From Heracleum sosnowskyi (taxonomy: Eukaryota > Streptophyta > Magnoliopsida > Apiales > Apiaceae): a stretch of DNA of 64,000 bases. A program made the translations under genes and the position numbers. Positions 32,335 through 44,868 of this stretch are shown here, piece after piece (positions within the stretch are counted from its first letter, which is position 1; each line of letters opens with the position of its first letter). The notes beneath the pieces are model-generated. The model made no database searches and was not told the origin of the DNA. It saw only the letters and a program-made list of their open reading frames with translations. The stretch lies in contig CM061243.1 of assembly GCA_030848705.1 (NCBI GenBank), positions 116,522,674 through 116,586,673 on the forward strand, in the 5' to 3' direction.

Positions 32335-35300
32335 TTACACCACCAGCTTCCGCTTCTTCCTCAGCTTGTCTGCCTTGTTCGCCTTAGCCTTTGAACGTGT
32401 TACTGGGGAACCAGTAATGGTATTACATCTCTTCTTCTCCTTCTTAACTTGATCTGCGCTATGTTCTTCCTTAGCTTGAGCTGCGCTATGTTCTTCCCCT
32501 TTCCCATTGGCCGTTGGATTTGGTACCTAGAGTAAAACATGAAAACAAATACGATGATCATTCCAACAGCCCTCAAGTTAAGACCATTCTAACACAAGTA
32601 ATGTAATTCTATAGATAAGCAAGTTAAGACCGTTGGACAAGTAATGTTATTTAATTAAAGCTCCATCATTTTAAACAAAATTATAAAGCAGGATAATAAA
32701 TGCACACAACCAAAATGGAATGCAAAGTAAGAAACGTACTTGATGATCAATTATCTTGATAAGGTTTTTGGGCCAAGCCACAAAAGAACCCAAAGCATCC
32801 TCAACTGTCCGCATATCACCGGCTTCATAAGGTAAGAATGCTGCCCCCTTCACAACTTCATCAACAGAAACTCTATAGCAATCATCTTGTAGGGGGACTC
32901 CATGAATGGTTTGTCCTTTCTGGTCTGAAAGGATAGCCGTACCACGTGCAACCGGGTTGTTGAAATTCAACATATACAGAGTACACTTCATTGGCTAAAA
33001 AACGTACGTGGCATAATTAACATCATAAAGGTAAAGTGAACTAATATACATACGCATTTAGAAATATAATGCATACCGATTGGACAACTGTTGAGGTTTG
33101 ATTTGACTGAGATGGCATTTGACCAGAGATAGTGCTAGGCTGAGATAAATTAATCTTCTTCCTGGTTCCGGATCTAATTACCTTTTCCTACAAAAGTAGA
33201 AGCATAATTGCCAACATATTAAAGTTAAAGTTAATCTCAATATACATGTGCATTTAGCAATGTTGTAATACCTGTTGCACAATTGTTGGATCTTCTTGTG
33301 ATTTAGTGGTACGCGGAGATATATAAACTTTCCTCCTGGTGGTGATGACATTTTGCCCCATTATGGATGTGTCGGCAGTGATCACCTTTTGCGCCATTAT
33401 GGATGTGTCGGCAGTAGAAGTCACTTGCTTCTCCACAGATTTAACCTACAATTTAAGAAATTTGGACAAGAAATCAGCAACTACTTGGAAAAAATTAAAA
33501 AGAAATTAAAGTAGCCATTACTTACAGGTGTTAAAAACTCTTTCGATGCTGGGATGGTAACATTAATGAAGCTGTCCCTCGAACCATTCCCACTTATCGG
33601 TGTTCCCTACAGAATGTAACGTGAAATGGGAAAGTCAAGTGATAACACAAGTTTTGTAAACTATGTTTTGGAATATAGACACAAGATAACTAAATTCCAA
33701 CACAAAAAACTCCAACAATTTACGTAGTGCTTACATCTTGTTTTGTTGCTGAAAGCAGTCCTTGCGAATCCAATTGAGCCATGACTTTATTCAGTTTATT
33801 GTTCGTTGCCTCCATCTGCAACGACAGGTTCTTCAGCTCTTCATCCTTCTTCTCACGCAGCAGTTTCTCATTTTCCAATTGAAGCTCCAGAATCTTGATT
33901 TTATCTTTTCCTGTTGTCCTTTGCCGAGGACAATGCCAGTACGCACTGGGAGTGACTCCACAACCAACACCTCTCAAGTATGAACCCTGCTCCCTGCCAA
34001 AAACCACTGTAAGGGCATCCTCGTCCGGCCCAATCTTGATTAGTCCGTCCTTTATCTGTGCTTCAATATCCATCTGTAAAGAAAAAAGTGAAGAAAATTA
34101 GTAACAAGGACATGTTCTTCACTTTAGGATATACTAACTCTCATATTTAAACTTACTAAATAATCTGCCATGCTCTTCACTTTTGGATCTCCCAACTCTC
34201 CATCTTTGTTTTCCCTCCCCTTCCTCCACATAAAAGCACGGGAGGGGACATCATCAACCTTTATTTCATTTTTTGAAACCTTGCATAATGCAACGATGAC
34301 ACAATCAGACATTTAATATCCAAAATAATCACTAGTAACACAATAAAAACACATCTGAATTACCAATTTTTCTTTGAGACGAGGGTATCCTCCTCGTCCC
34401 AAGCGATGATCAAAAACTGACCGTGATCGCGCAATTTTCGTAGTTTTGGAGACATCCTTCCAATAGTCAAAAGAATTATTTCAGCAAAGTGCATTGGAAA
34501 AATACGTTAATTCAAACGATGATCCGTATATTAAAGTATTACAACCTTGAATTTATCCGTTTGCGTGTGGGCTACGAACCTATCCCAATCAGCTTGCTCT
34601 ACCAGTGTACGATACTGCCTAGGAACTTTTGCAAGCTTTGCTGGTTTATTCAGGTTAGGTTGTATGAATCTTGCATACATCTTTCTTCTGAAATTGCGAA
34701 GCAGCCCACCAAGCCGAGTCATTGTAAACTTTCGACGACAAAGTTCTATATCAAAAAAATGCTGCAATATATAATACATGGTGTTAATACACATAAAAGG
34801 CAAGCAGATAAGTTCAACAATAGTGTTTCATATTAAAAATGTAACATATATTTAGAGTACTTAATGCGAAGTAGCTGATTTACCGTTACTTGATCCCACA
34901 GCTTATCCTTCACTTCTTTTGGCACCTCCTTCCATGTTAACCATCTTAAGCCAACATGCTCCCTGACCGTGTCTCCCAAAAAGCTCGTAAATTCTGATCT
35001 GTATTCCCCCATTAACCTACCAAGTGAGTCAAATTCAACCTCATGTCTTTTTCCACCAGAGTTTGAAAACCTGGTACGCAGCTTCGGCAACCTGGTTAGC
35101 CCCCTCTTAGCTTTGACATCATTCTTTTGTTGCACCTTTTTGCACTCTTCTACTTCTTCTTCTGCGTTTTCTCCTTCGTCTTCTACTTCTGTGCTTTCTT
35201 CTTCTTCGCTACACTCTTCCGTTGAATATTGTTCCTCAAATTCCTCATTGTCCTCACCTACAACCAGTATAAGAACCCTTAGCAATTACAGGATTTATCT

Positions 35301-35697
35301 GTTCAATATACATAAAAATGCATAAATATGAGAAGTCAAAAATTAGTCTACCTAGGTATTCTTCTTCAACGCAAACTGGTGCAGTAGCTGTGGACCAGGA
35401 ATGGAAGACATGAATCTTGCAGACTCCAGTCATGGTAGAAGCAACAGCCAACTCTTTTAAGTCACTGTCTCCAAGGATCAAACCATATCCATGATCCGGG
35501 GTCACCCCATCTTTCATGAAATAAAGCTTATCATCATCCGAAACTACATCCGCTACCAAATCCCTAACTTGTTTAACAGTCATGTTGTAGACTTCCATTC
35601 CGTCGAACACCTTTGCCTTAGGACCGGTGTATTGCCACTTAACCTTTGTCATGAACTGACCCCCATAGTAAACAACTAACATGTACTTCTTTCCCAT
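32335..35697 (-). CDS. CACTA accessory protein of the Ptta/En/Spm type (Transposase_24), 11 exons, 767 aa
   Basis: On the minus strand eleven exons join in frame with GT-AG borders: 35697-35352, 35257-34884, 34761-34546, 34456-34364, 34279-34157, 34073-33735, 33606-33526, 33445-33272, 33187-33077, 32994-32740 and 32526-32335. The first intron is phase 1 and all others phase 0. The sum is 768 codons including TAA. Exon 1 (MGKKYMLVVYYGG) is a ubiquitin-like-sized leader domain. Exon 2 is strongly acidic, then carries LRWLTWKEVPKEVKDKLWDQ. Exons 3-6 (FDHRLGRGGYPRLKEKL) fit the Ptta/En/Spm Transposase_24 family. A coiled coil ends exon 6 (about 460-490). Exon 10 (VPLQDDCYRVSVDEVVKGA) resembles the C-terminal domain often fused to this family (DUF8039). 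The tail KLRKKRKLVV is a likely nuclear signal. The likely role is binding the subterminal repeats. Confidence 0.85.
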
Positions 35698-37448
35698 GGT
35701 ACTCAAATTAGTTGTAGACAACAAGCACAACAATGTCAGATATTAATACATCAACATTAAAGCATAAGTAGTATTATTCATATAATTGGAACTCAATTCG
35801 TCCCAATCTCTCAAATACAACTCAAATATGCAATCTCTCCAACCATATATCTCAAACATATAGTCTGTGGAAGAATGGTTTACCTGCGACAAGCAAGGTG
35901 ATTTAAACGCCGGTGGAAAAAACCCTAATTTCATGAACATAAACCAGATTGGGTCACCAGATCTGACCGACGGCGTAACCTAATTTCACCGACTGAAAGT
36001 TGTGGAGAGATTATGGTGCACAGAGAGGGAGAGTTTGAATGTGAGTTGGGTAAAGTGATGTTGAAAGTGAATTGGGGGGAAGTTTGATATTTTGGGGGGA
36101 AGTGAATTGGTAAAGTGATGTTGCCGGTTTTTAGACGAATATATATTTTTATGTTATATTATTTCCCCAATCGGGGTCGAATCTCGTTCTTTCGAGTAGT
36201 ACTTTGGCCAGATCCCTCAAAAAATGTCGTACAAGATAAATTCCCGATTTTTCGATTATTTTTCCCCAACATCACAATGCGTATCCATTAACATCCGTAC
36301 GGTTGGATCGTCGAAAAATGCATTAAAAAAAATTATTTCCCCAATCGGGGTCGAATCTCGTTCTTTCGAGTAGTACTTTGGCCAGATCCCTCAAAAAATG
36401 TCGTACAAGATAAATTCCCGATTTTTCGATTATTTTTCCCCAACATCACAATGCGTATCCATTAACATCCGTACGGTTGGATCGTCGAAAAATGCATTAA
36501 AAAAAATTATTTCCCCAATCGGGGTCGAATCTCGTTCTTTCGAGTAGTACTTTGGCCAGATCCCTCAAAAAATGTCGTACAAGATAAATTCCCGATTTTT
36601 CGATTATTTTTCCCCAACATCACAATGCGTATCCATTAACATCCGTACGGTTGGATCGTCGAAAAATGCATTAAAAAAAATTATTTCCCCAATCGGGGTC
36701 GAATCTCATTCTTTCGAGTAGTACTTTGGCCAGATCCCTCAAAAAATGTCGTACAAGATAAATTCCCGATTTTTCGATTATTTTTCCCCAACATCACAAT
36801 GCGTATCCATTAACATCCGTACGGTTGGATCGTCGAAAAATGCATTAAAAAAAATTATTTCCCCAATCGGGGTCGAATCTCGTTCTTTCGAGTAGTACTT
36901 TGGCCAGATCCCTCAAAAAATGTCGTACAAGATAAATTCCCGATTTTTCGATTATTTTTCCCCAACATCACAATGCGTATCCATTAACATCCGTACGGTT
37001 GGATCGTCGAAAAATGCATTAAAAAAAATTATTTCCCCAATCGGGGTCGAATCTCGTTCTTTCGATTTGGGCCAACACTATTCTATTTGGGCCAACACTA
37101 TTCTAATTGGGCCTTGAACAGGTTCAGTCCAGAGGGAGCAGCGCGCGGCTATGGGGGTCAAATACCTAAGTGGAAAGCTTATTCTCTCAATTGGAAACCA
37201 CACTAGCTGCCGCTTCTAATCGGATTCAAACAAGTAGCTTCAAACAAGCAGCCGACAGAAACCACTCATACTTTCATCCACAACGATTTCATCCCTAATT
37301 TCAGTAAGTCATGTGTTAAATATATGCTAATTTTTGAATTTTATGCTTTGATATATGCTCGTAATTGCTGTAGTTATGCTCTAATATGCTCGTAATTGGT
37401 TTAGTTATGCTGTAATATGCTCGTAATTGCTGTAGTTAGGCTGTAGTT
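35698..37448. promoter_or_regulatory. bidirectional promoter region of the CACTA genes
   Basis: The two transposon genes are transcribed divergently from here. It contains the 174-bp tandem repeat (36161-37065), a duplicated GGTAAAGTGATGTTG block (36050-36123), a 20-bp duplication (TTTGGGCCAACACTATTCTA, 37066-37105) and a predicted leader intron for the transposase gene. That intron has donor GTAAGT at 37304 and an acceptor ending at 37446, and it holds three copies of an approximately 31-bp ATGCTCGTAATTG unit. Confidence 0.65.
36161..37065. repeat. 174-bp tandem repeat, 5.2 copies, nearly identical
   Basis: The block ATTTCCCCAATCGGGGTCGA recurs at 36161, 36335, 36509, 36683, 36857 and 37031, exactly 174 bp apart each time. 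The only difference I noticed is CTCATT in place of CTCGTT in the fourth copy (about 36710). Each unit has the palindrome CCCCAATCGGGG and the block CCGTACGGTTGGATCGTCGA. Confidence 0.95.
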
Positions 37449-40400
37449 ATGGATAAGTCTTGGATGGTAACCGATAGAAACAGTGAACCATATATGGATG
37501 GAGTTGTAGCATTTATCGATTTTGCGGTTTCTCATCTGAATATGTCAACGAAGACTATTCCATGTCCATGTGTAAGCTGTTTAAACCACTTCTCTCTTTC
37601 GGTGGATGAGGTCCATTACCACTTACTCGTTAAGGGATTCGATCGGAATTATACAAGGTGGATTAAACATGGAGAAGAAGACAAGCCAACAACTTTCAAC
37701 CAGTTTGATGCAGTAGAATTTCCAACAGATGCTGCAGAAACAATAGAAATGGTAAAAGCTACGGAAGACAATTTCATAGCTGACATTGACAAGTTTCAAG
37801 AACTACTTGCAGATGCGGAGAAGCCCTTGTATAAATATTGTCCTAACTTCACAAAGTTGTCTGCAACAGTTGAACTACTAAACTTGAAGAGTAAGCATGG
37901 AATGACAAATAATTGCTTTACTGAAATGCTACTTCTGTTGAAAAGGATGCTGCCTGCAGAAGGTAACGAGATGGTGAACAACACATATGAGGCCAAAAAG
38001 ATAATGACAGCAATGGGGTCAGGATACGAAAAGATACATGCTTGCATTAACAACTGCATTCTTTACAGGAAGGATTACAAGGACATGGTGGTATGTCCAA
38101 CTTGTGGCATGTCACGGTGGAAGGTGGATGAGAAGACTAAAGTCATATACGAAAATGTTCCTACAAAGGTATTATGGTACTTCCCCCTTATTCCACGACT
38201 GAAACGACTTTATAAAGTGAAAAGCATATCAAAAGATTTGATATGGCACTCCACCAGTTCGAAAAAGCCCGGTGTTCTACGGCACCCATCTGATTCACCT
38301 GCATGGAAAGCAATAGACGACAAATTTCCAGAAATTGCATCTGATCCAAGAAATCTTCGGCTTGGCATTTCCACAGACGGGGTTGATGTAAACAGAGGGA
38401 ATAGGAATCACAGTGTGTGGCCAGTATTAACTGTCATTTACAACCTTCCACCTTGGTTGTGTATGAAAAGAAAGTTCATCATGCTTTCGTTATTAATATC
38501 GGGAACGCCTGGAAACGATATCGATGTGTTTTTGGATCCTTTGATCGATGATCTGGAGCTCTTGTTTGAAGAAGGTGTTGAAACATATGATTCCTATGCA
38601 CAGGAACAATTCACTTTACGTGCTGTTGTCTTATGGACGATTAATGATTACCCTGCTCTTGGTGCATTATGTGGCTGTCCTTATAGTGGATTCCATGGTT
38701 GTGTGGTGTGCAGGAAAGAAACTCATTGTGTAAGACTTCCGTTCTCTGCCAAGCAGAGTTATGGTGGTCACCGAAGATATCTACCATATAGTCATCCCTT
38801 CAGAAAGCAAACTAAGGCATTCAATGGAAAAGAAGAGTGGGGAACTGCTGCAGATCCTATGACAGGGGAAGAAATATTCAACGAGGTTAAATTTATTCGG
38901 AATATGTGGGGGAAGGGATATAAGGATAAAGATTCAGAACTGATGGAGACTTCGACTGGAAGAGGGGGGAAAACAAAAAAGAGAAAATCAGAAGGGGGTG
39001 GTAGCACAAATTCCGGACAGAAAGAACAGACCTATTGGAAGAAATTCAACATATGGAATCGACGACTTAGGTATTGGCGGTATAATTTGGTCCAACATTG
39101 TATTGATTTCATGCACACTGAGAAGAATGTGGCTGAGAGTATTATCGGAACATTACTAAATGTTCCGGGCAAGACGAAAGATGGGTTGCACGCTCGAAAG
39201 GATCTGGCACATTTTGGGATAAGACAAGAGTTGCAGGCTAAAAGTCAAGGCGAGAAGACATTACTTCCTGCAGCCTGCTACACATTAACTAAAGATGAAA
39301 AAGACATGTTCTGTGGCACATTACACAACTTAAGGGCTCCGCAAGGTTATTGTTCCAACTTTTCTAGTTTGGTGAATGAAAAGGATAGGAAGCTTATGGG
39401 ACTTAAATCACATGATTACCATATGCTTATGCAACAGTTCTTGCCAATTGCAATACGGTCTATCATGCCTAAACCCACAAGATATGCTATTATCAGACTT
39501 TGTTTTTTTTTCAAATCAATATGTAGCAAAGAAATCAATGTAGAAGAACTCGATAAATTGCATGAGGAGCTTTGTGTTACACTGTGCTTGATGGAGAAAT
39601 ACTTTACCCCATCCTTTCTTGATGTTATGCTTCATCTAACTGTGCACCTTGTTAGAGAGGTCAAATTATGTGGCCCAATATGCTTTCGGTGGATGTATCC
39701 CTTTGAGAGGATGATGAAAGTTATTAAAGGGCATGTGCGGAACAAAGCTTACCCAGAAGGATGCATTGCTGAGGAACATATTGCAGAAGAAACAATTGCG
39801 TTCTTCAACGAATACAAAAAATGCATGAGGTCCATTGATATTCCAGAACACCAGCACAACACATCTGAAAATGGTAATGAAGAGGGAATTCCTTTGTCAG
39901 CTGGTAAACCAGTTGAAGTTTCTCAAGATCTCTACATGAAAGCACATTTCTATGTACTGCAAAATACGCCTGAAGTTGTGCCGTATATCGAGTAAGGACT
40001 CCTACTGAACATGTTTATTTGTGTTTTTCTTTTATTTAACAGTAGGATCATATTTGATACTCATTTTTGTACTTGCAGACAACACATGACATTTTTGAAA
40101 AACAAACATCCTGGTAAACAACAAGCATGGCTGGAGAAAGAGCATAGCACAACGTTTGGTCACTGGTTACGCAACAAGGTAATATTTAAATCAGTATGAT
40201 CTTAGTTTTTTCTCAATTGTAATTTGTGCAAGCTGAATCTTATCCTTGTTATTGTGTAATTTAGGTTGAAAGCGAGTTATCGATCTCCAACGAAAGTGTA
40301 TCAGAAACAGTTAAGTGGATCTCACATGGAGCACGCAGAATCGTGAACAAATACGATGTATATGACATCAATGGCTATACATTTCGTACAAAAATTCGTG

Positions 40401-40906
40401 ATGGCAGAATTCACCAGAACAGTGGGGTTTGTGTAGAGGCAACTGAGATGCACATTTCTAAAGAAGTAGTAACCTATGGAAAGAACTTTTATTACGGGGT
40501 TCTACGAGAGATATGGGTACTAGATTATCATATTAAGAAAATTCCTCTTTTCATGTGCGACTGGGTTGACAGTAGAAATGGTGTCAAGCAAGATGGCTTG
40601 GGTTACACGTTGGTCGAACTTAACAGATTAGGCCACAAGGATGATCCGTTCATATTGGCCTCACAAGCACGACAGGTGTTTTATGTTAAAGACCAGCTGG
40701 ATAAAAAAATGTCTATTGTCTTGATGACACCTCCTAAGAATTATAGAGATCTGTACGATGATGTCAATGAGGATTTCAGTACTGTAATTTTTCCTCACAA
40801 TGATAATATATTACCACCTGTAGATCCACGTGACTTGGGTAATGAATCTCGTGATGATTACTTCAGACAGGACTGTAAGGGTATTATTATACGTAATGCT
40901 AACTGA
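37449..40906 (+). CDS. tnp2: TNP2-type CACTA transposase, 3 exons, 1094 aa
   Basis: The exons 37449-39991, 40079-40178 and 40265-40906 join in frame across GT-AG introns. The start is the ATG after a leader-intron acceptor. Residues about 4-76 are the transposase-associated N-terminal domain (CPCVSC, HLLVKGF). The Transposase_21 catalytic region carries D310 (GISTDGVD), D400 (TINDYPALGAL) and E558 (FMHTEKNV), the DDE set proposed for CACTA transposases. A CxxC pair (CVVC, ADYPAL region to 430) follows. Downstream come the DUF4218-like segment (CFFFKSIC, HLTVHLVREVKLCGP, FRWMYPFERMMK) and, in exons 2-3, the segment FGHWLRNK and the DUF4216-like domain (YYGVLREIWVLDY, FMCDWVD, FILASQARQVFYVKD). 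Length and order match full-size TNP2. No stop or frameshift is seen, so the protein could be active in cutting and joining the CACTA ends. Confidence 0.93.
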
Positions 40907-41046
40907 ATCCGGTAATTATTATCATTATGTTTGTCATTTTCCATGTTTTTTATGTAATGCTAAATTCTATTGTATGGTTAAATTCTATGCTCTGTTTGAA
41001 TTCCTGTTTTTTTTCTCCAGGTGTGTGCAAAGAAAGAGGCCTGATC

Positions 41047-41483
41047 ATGATGTCGTCTTCAAATTCCTATAGCTCAAACCAAAATCGATGTGATCTGTGC
41101 TACTGTGGTCTTCCTGCCCGGATTAGAACATCAAACACACTTGACAACCCTGGAAGAAGATTTCGGGTGTGCCACAAATCAAGTTCATTGGTAAGCTGAT
41201 GTCTATCAGTTTCATCTGTTAAATTTAATAAACAGCTTTTAATTTGAATTCCCTTTTCAAGTCTTCTGGACCCAAATGTTCGTTTTGGGAATGGATTGAT
41301 CCTGAACCAGTTGGCATGAAGATCAAGATCCAGAAAGAAGTTGATGTTGTGAAGACTGACCTGCAAAACTGCATGTCAACAGTTGAAGATCTTCGAAAGG
41401 AGGTTCATGTCATACGTGGGAAGTTGTATAATGTTATCATTGTCTTGGTCATTTTCTTTGTTTTTTATTTGATGAAGAATTAA
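41047..41483 (+). CDS. GRF-type zinc finger protein with C-terminal membrane segment (121 aa, 2 exons)
   Basis: Two exons, 41047-41190 and 41262-41483, join in frame (donor TTG|GTAAGC, acceptor TTTTCAAG). The protein begins MMSSSNSYSS. It carries a GRF zinc finger (CYCGLPARIRTSNTLDNPGR, RFRVC, then KCSFWEWID), then a short coiled coil (VDVVKTDLQNCMSTVEDLRKE) and a hydrophobic C-terminal segment (NVIIVLVIFFVFYLM). The layout matches the small plant family of At4g04775-like GRF proteins. It lies inside the CACTA element, downstream of the transposase on the same strand. A possible spliced leader (GTAATT at 40917, acceptor CTCCAG at about 41022) would place it on the transposase transcript. Captured host gene or element accessory gene cannot be separated from sequence alone. 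Confidence 0.75.
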
Positions 41484-41639
41484 TATGTAATGGTGAATTC
41501 TAATGTTGGCCGAATGACATGGATTAGTTGAATTGTTCTAGTTTTAAGCTTCATTATCAAGTTTTAAGCTCATCTGGTATGCAACTTGGATAAATCAAGT
41601 TTGTGTTTGTCATTTCTGGTTAATCTGCTATACCAATAC

Positions 41640-42207
41640 TTCATGTCCAGTGGTCAAATATTTTGCCACACCCAAATGTAATAATGTGACAGATCAGTTG
41701 GAAATGAGGATCCTCAAAACAGAATGCTCTGTTCCTGAAAACAGAGTACTTTTTAGTCACACAATAATACAGTCACTAGTTTTTAGCTGCCTTAGCGAAC
41801 AAAGATCTGACATAATGCAGAAAACTCTACTTTTTAGTCACATATAAAATGTAGTGACCATAGGTTATTTCACATTTAGCCACATCCCCGAAAATGACTG
41901 TGACCGTTTGGTAACATTTAGATACAGCAAAGAAGCGTCACTATTTTTTGTCACACTTCTATCTCTCAAGTATGACTATAAATGTTGGATTTGGTCAAAG
42001 TCAACAAAAAAAACATGCTGTTTCATCTCTCAATTGTCACACTTTTATAAATTGTGACTAAATCTTCCAAAAAATGTGTCTTCGGTCACTCGAAAAACAA
42101 TTGTGTGGCTAAAACTTGGGACGATGATCTTTAGCCACTCGTTTTTTCCAAAGTGTCACAGCCCTTACTGTACAAAAGAGTGACGAAAGCCCAAATTTGA
42201 CGTAGTG
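41640..42207. promoter_or_regulatory. right subterminal region and terminus of the CACTA element
   Basis: TTTAGYCAC, GTGGCTAAA and GTGACTAAA motifs recur at about 41752, 41831, 41874, 42051, 42102 and 42132. The end is ...CAAATTTGACGTAGTG at 42207. Confidence 0.75.
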
Positions 42208-42210
42208 TAA

Positions 42211-44837
42211 GTATAGTTACATAACCAACCAGACATACACACAGACACACACACAAAAAAACGCAAAAACACGAGCCAGAGAGAGAGAGATGAAGCAGAT
42301 GAGAGTGTCATATACAGATTCACACAGATCTGAGCAAAAAATATGAAATAAGTACATCTCTGATAGATACATAACCAACCAAACATGTACAGAAGATGAA
42401 AAAATGTCATATACATGCAGATTCACACATATCTGAGCAAAAACTGTGAAATAAGTACAGCTCTTAGAAACATAACACGAGCCAGAGAGAGAGAGAGAGA
42501 GAGAAATGAAGAAGATGAGATTGTCATATACAGATTCACACAGATCTGAGCAAAAAATATGAAATAAGTACAGCTCTGTTAGATACATAACCAACCAAAC
42601 ATGTACAGAAGATGAAAAAATGTCATATACATGCAGATTCACACATATCTGATCAAAAACTGTGAAATAAGTGCAGCTCTTAGAAACATAACACGAGCCA
42701 GAGAGAGAGAGAAATGAAGAAGATGAGAGTGTCATATACAGATTCACACAGATCTGAGCAAAAAATATGAAATAAGTACAGCTCTGTTAGATACATAACC
42801 AACCAAACATGTACAGAAGATGAAAAAATGTCATATACATGCAGATTCACACATATCTGAGCAAAAACTGTGAAATAAGTACAACTCTTAGAAACATAAC
42901 ACGAGCCAGAGAGAGAGAGAGAGAAATGAAGAAGATGAGAGTGTCATATACAGATTCACACAGATCTGAGCAAAAAATATGAAATAAGTACAGCTCTGTT
43001 AGATACATAACCAACCAAACATGTACAGAAGATGAAAAAATGTCATATACATGCAGATTCACACATATCTGAGCAAAAACTGTGAAATAAGTACAACTCT
43101 TAGAAACATAACACGAGTCAGAGAGAGAGAGAGAGAGAAATGAAGAAGATGAGAGTGTCATATACAGATTCACACAGATCTGAGCAAAAAATATGAAATA
43201 AGTACAGCTCTGTTAGATACATAACCAACCAAACATGTACAGAAGATGAAAAAATGTCATATACATGCAGATTCACACATATCTGATCAAAAACTGTGAA
43301 ATAAGTGCAGCTCTTAGAAACATAACACGAGCCAGAGAGAGAGAGAGAGAAATGAAGAAGATGAGAGTGTCATATACAGATTCACACAGATCTGAGCAAA
43401 AAATATGAAATAAGTACAGCTCTGTTAGATACATAACCAACCAAACATGTACAGAAGATGAAAAAATGTCATATACATGCAGATTCACACATATCTGAGC
43501 AAAAACTGTGAAATAAGTACAACTCTTAGAAACATAACACGAGCCAGAGAGAGAGAGAGAGAGAGAGAGAGAAATGAAGAAGATGAGAGTGTCATATACA
43601 GATTCACACAGATCTGAGCAAAAAATATGAAATAAGTACAGCTCTGTTAGATACATAACCAACCAAACATGTACAGAAGATGAAAAAATGTCATATACAT
43701 GCAGATTCACACATATCTGAGCAAAAACTGTGAAATAAGTACAACTCTTAGAAACATAACACGAGCCAGAGAGAGAGAGAGAGAAATGAAGAAGATGAGA
43801 GTGTCATATACAGATTCACACAGATCTGAGCAAAAAATATGAAATAAGTACAGCTCTGTTAGATACATAACCAACCAAACATGTACAGAAGATGAAAAAA
43901 TGTCATATACATGCAGATTCACACATATCTGAGCAAAAACTGTGAAATAAGTACAACTCTTAGAAACATAACACGAGCCAGAGAGAGAGAGAGAGAAATG
44001 AAGAAGATGAGAGTGTCATATACAGATTCACACAGATCTGAGCAAAAAATATGAAATAAGTACAGCTCTGTTAGATACATAACCAACCAAACATGTACAG
44101 AAGATGAAAAAATGTCATATACATGCAGATTCACACATATCTGAGCAAAAACTGTGAAATAAGTACAACTCTTAGAAACATAACACGAGTCAGAGAGAGA
44201 GAGAGAGAGAAATGAAGAAGATGAGAGTGTCATATACAGATTCACACAGATCTGAGCAAAAAATATGAAATAAGTACAGCTCTGTTAGATACATAACCAA
44301 CCAAACATGTACAGAAGATGAAAAAATGTCATATACATGCAGATTCACACATATCTGATCAAAAACTGTGAAATAAGTGCAGCTCTTAGAAACATAACAC
44401 GAGCCAGAGAGAGAGAGAGAGAGAAATGAAGAAGATGAGAGTGTCATATACAGATTCACACAGATCTGAGCAAAAAATATGAAATAAGTACAGCTCTGTT
44501 AGATACATAACCAACCAAACATGTACAGAAGATGAAAAAATGTCATATACATGCAGATTCACACATATCTGAGCAAAAACTGTGAAATAAGTACAACTCT
44601 TAGAAACATAACACGAGCCAGAGAGAGAGAGAGAGAGAGAGAGAGAAATGAAGAAGATGAGAGTGTCATATACAGATTCACACAGATCTGAGCAAAAAAT
44701 ATGAAATAAGTACAGCTCTGTTAGATACATAACCAACCAAACATGTACAGAAGATGAAAAAATGTCATATACATGCAGATTCACACATATCTGAGCAAAA
44801 ACTGTGAAATAAGTACAACTCTTAGAAACATAACACG

Positions 44838-44868
<31 letters not shown>

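Larger units (their letters stand above)
31494..42207 (+). mobile_element. complete CACTA (En/Spm) DNA transposon, 10714 bp, apparently intact
   Basis: The termini are CACTACGTCAAATTTTGGCT on the left and, complemented from the right, CACTACGTCAAATTTGGGCT. They are flanked by the 3-bp target duplication TAA (31491-31493 and 42208-42210). Inside are two divergent multi-exon genes whose exons join without stops, plus a small GRF zinc-finger gene and a 174-bp tandem repeat. Subterminal regions carry repeated GTGGCTAAA/TTTAGCCAC and GTCAC motifs. An inverted paralogous copy near 52.29 kb lacks the element, which confirms its borders. Confidence 0.95.

Noticed and set aside
35491..35679. Plus-strand frames across the CACTA accessory gene
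   Set aside because: They oppose exons that join perfectly on the minus strand.
36161..37065. CRISPR-like regular repeat
   Set aside because: The 174-bp units are contiguous with no variable spacers, and the context is a plant transposon.
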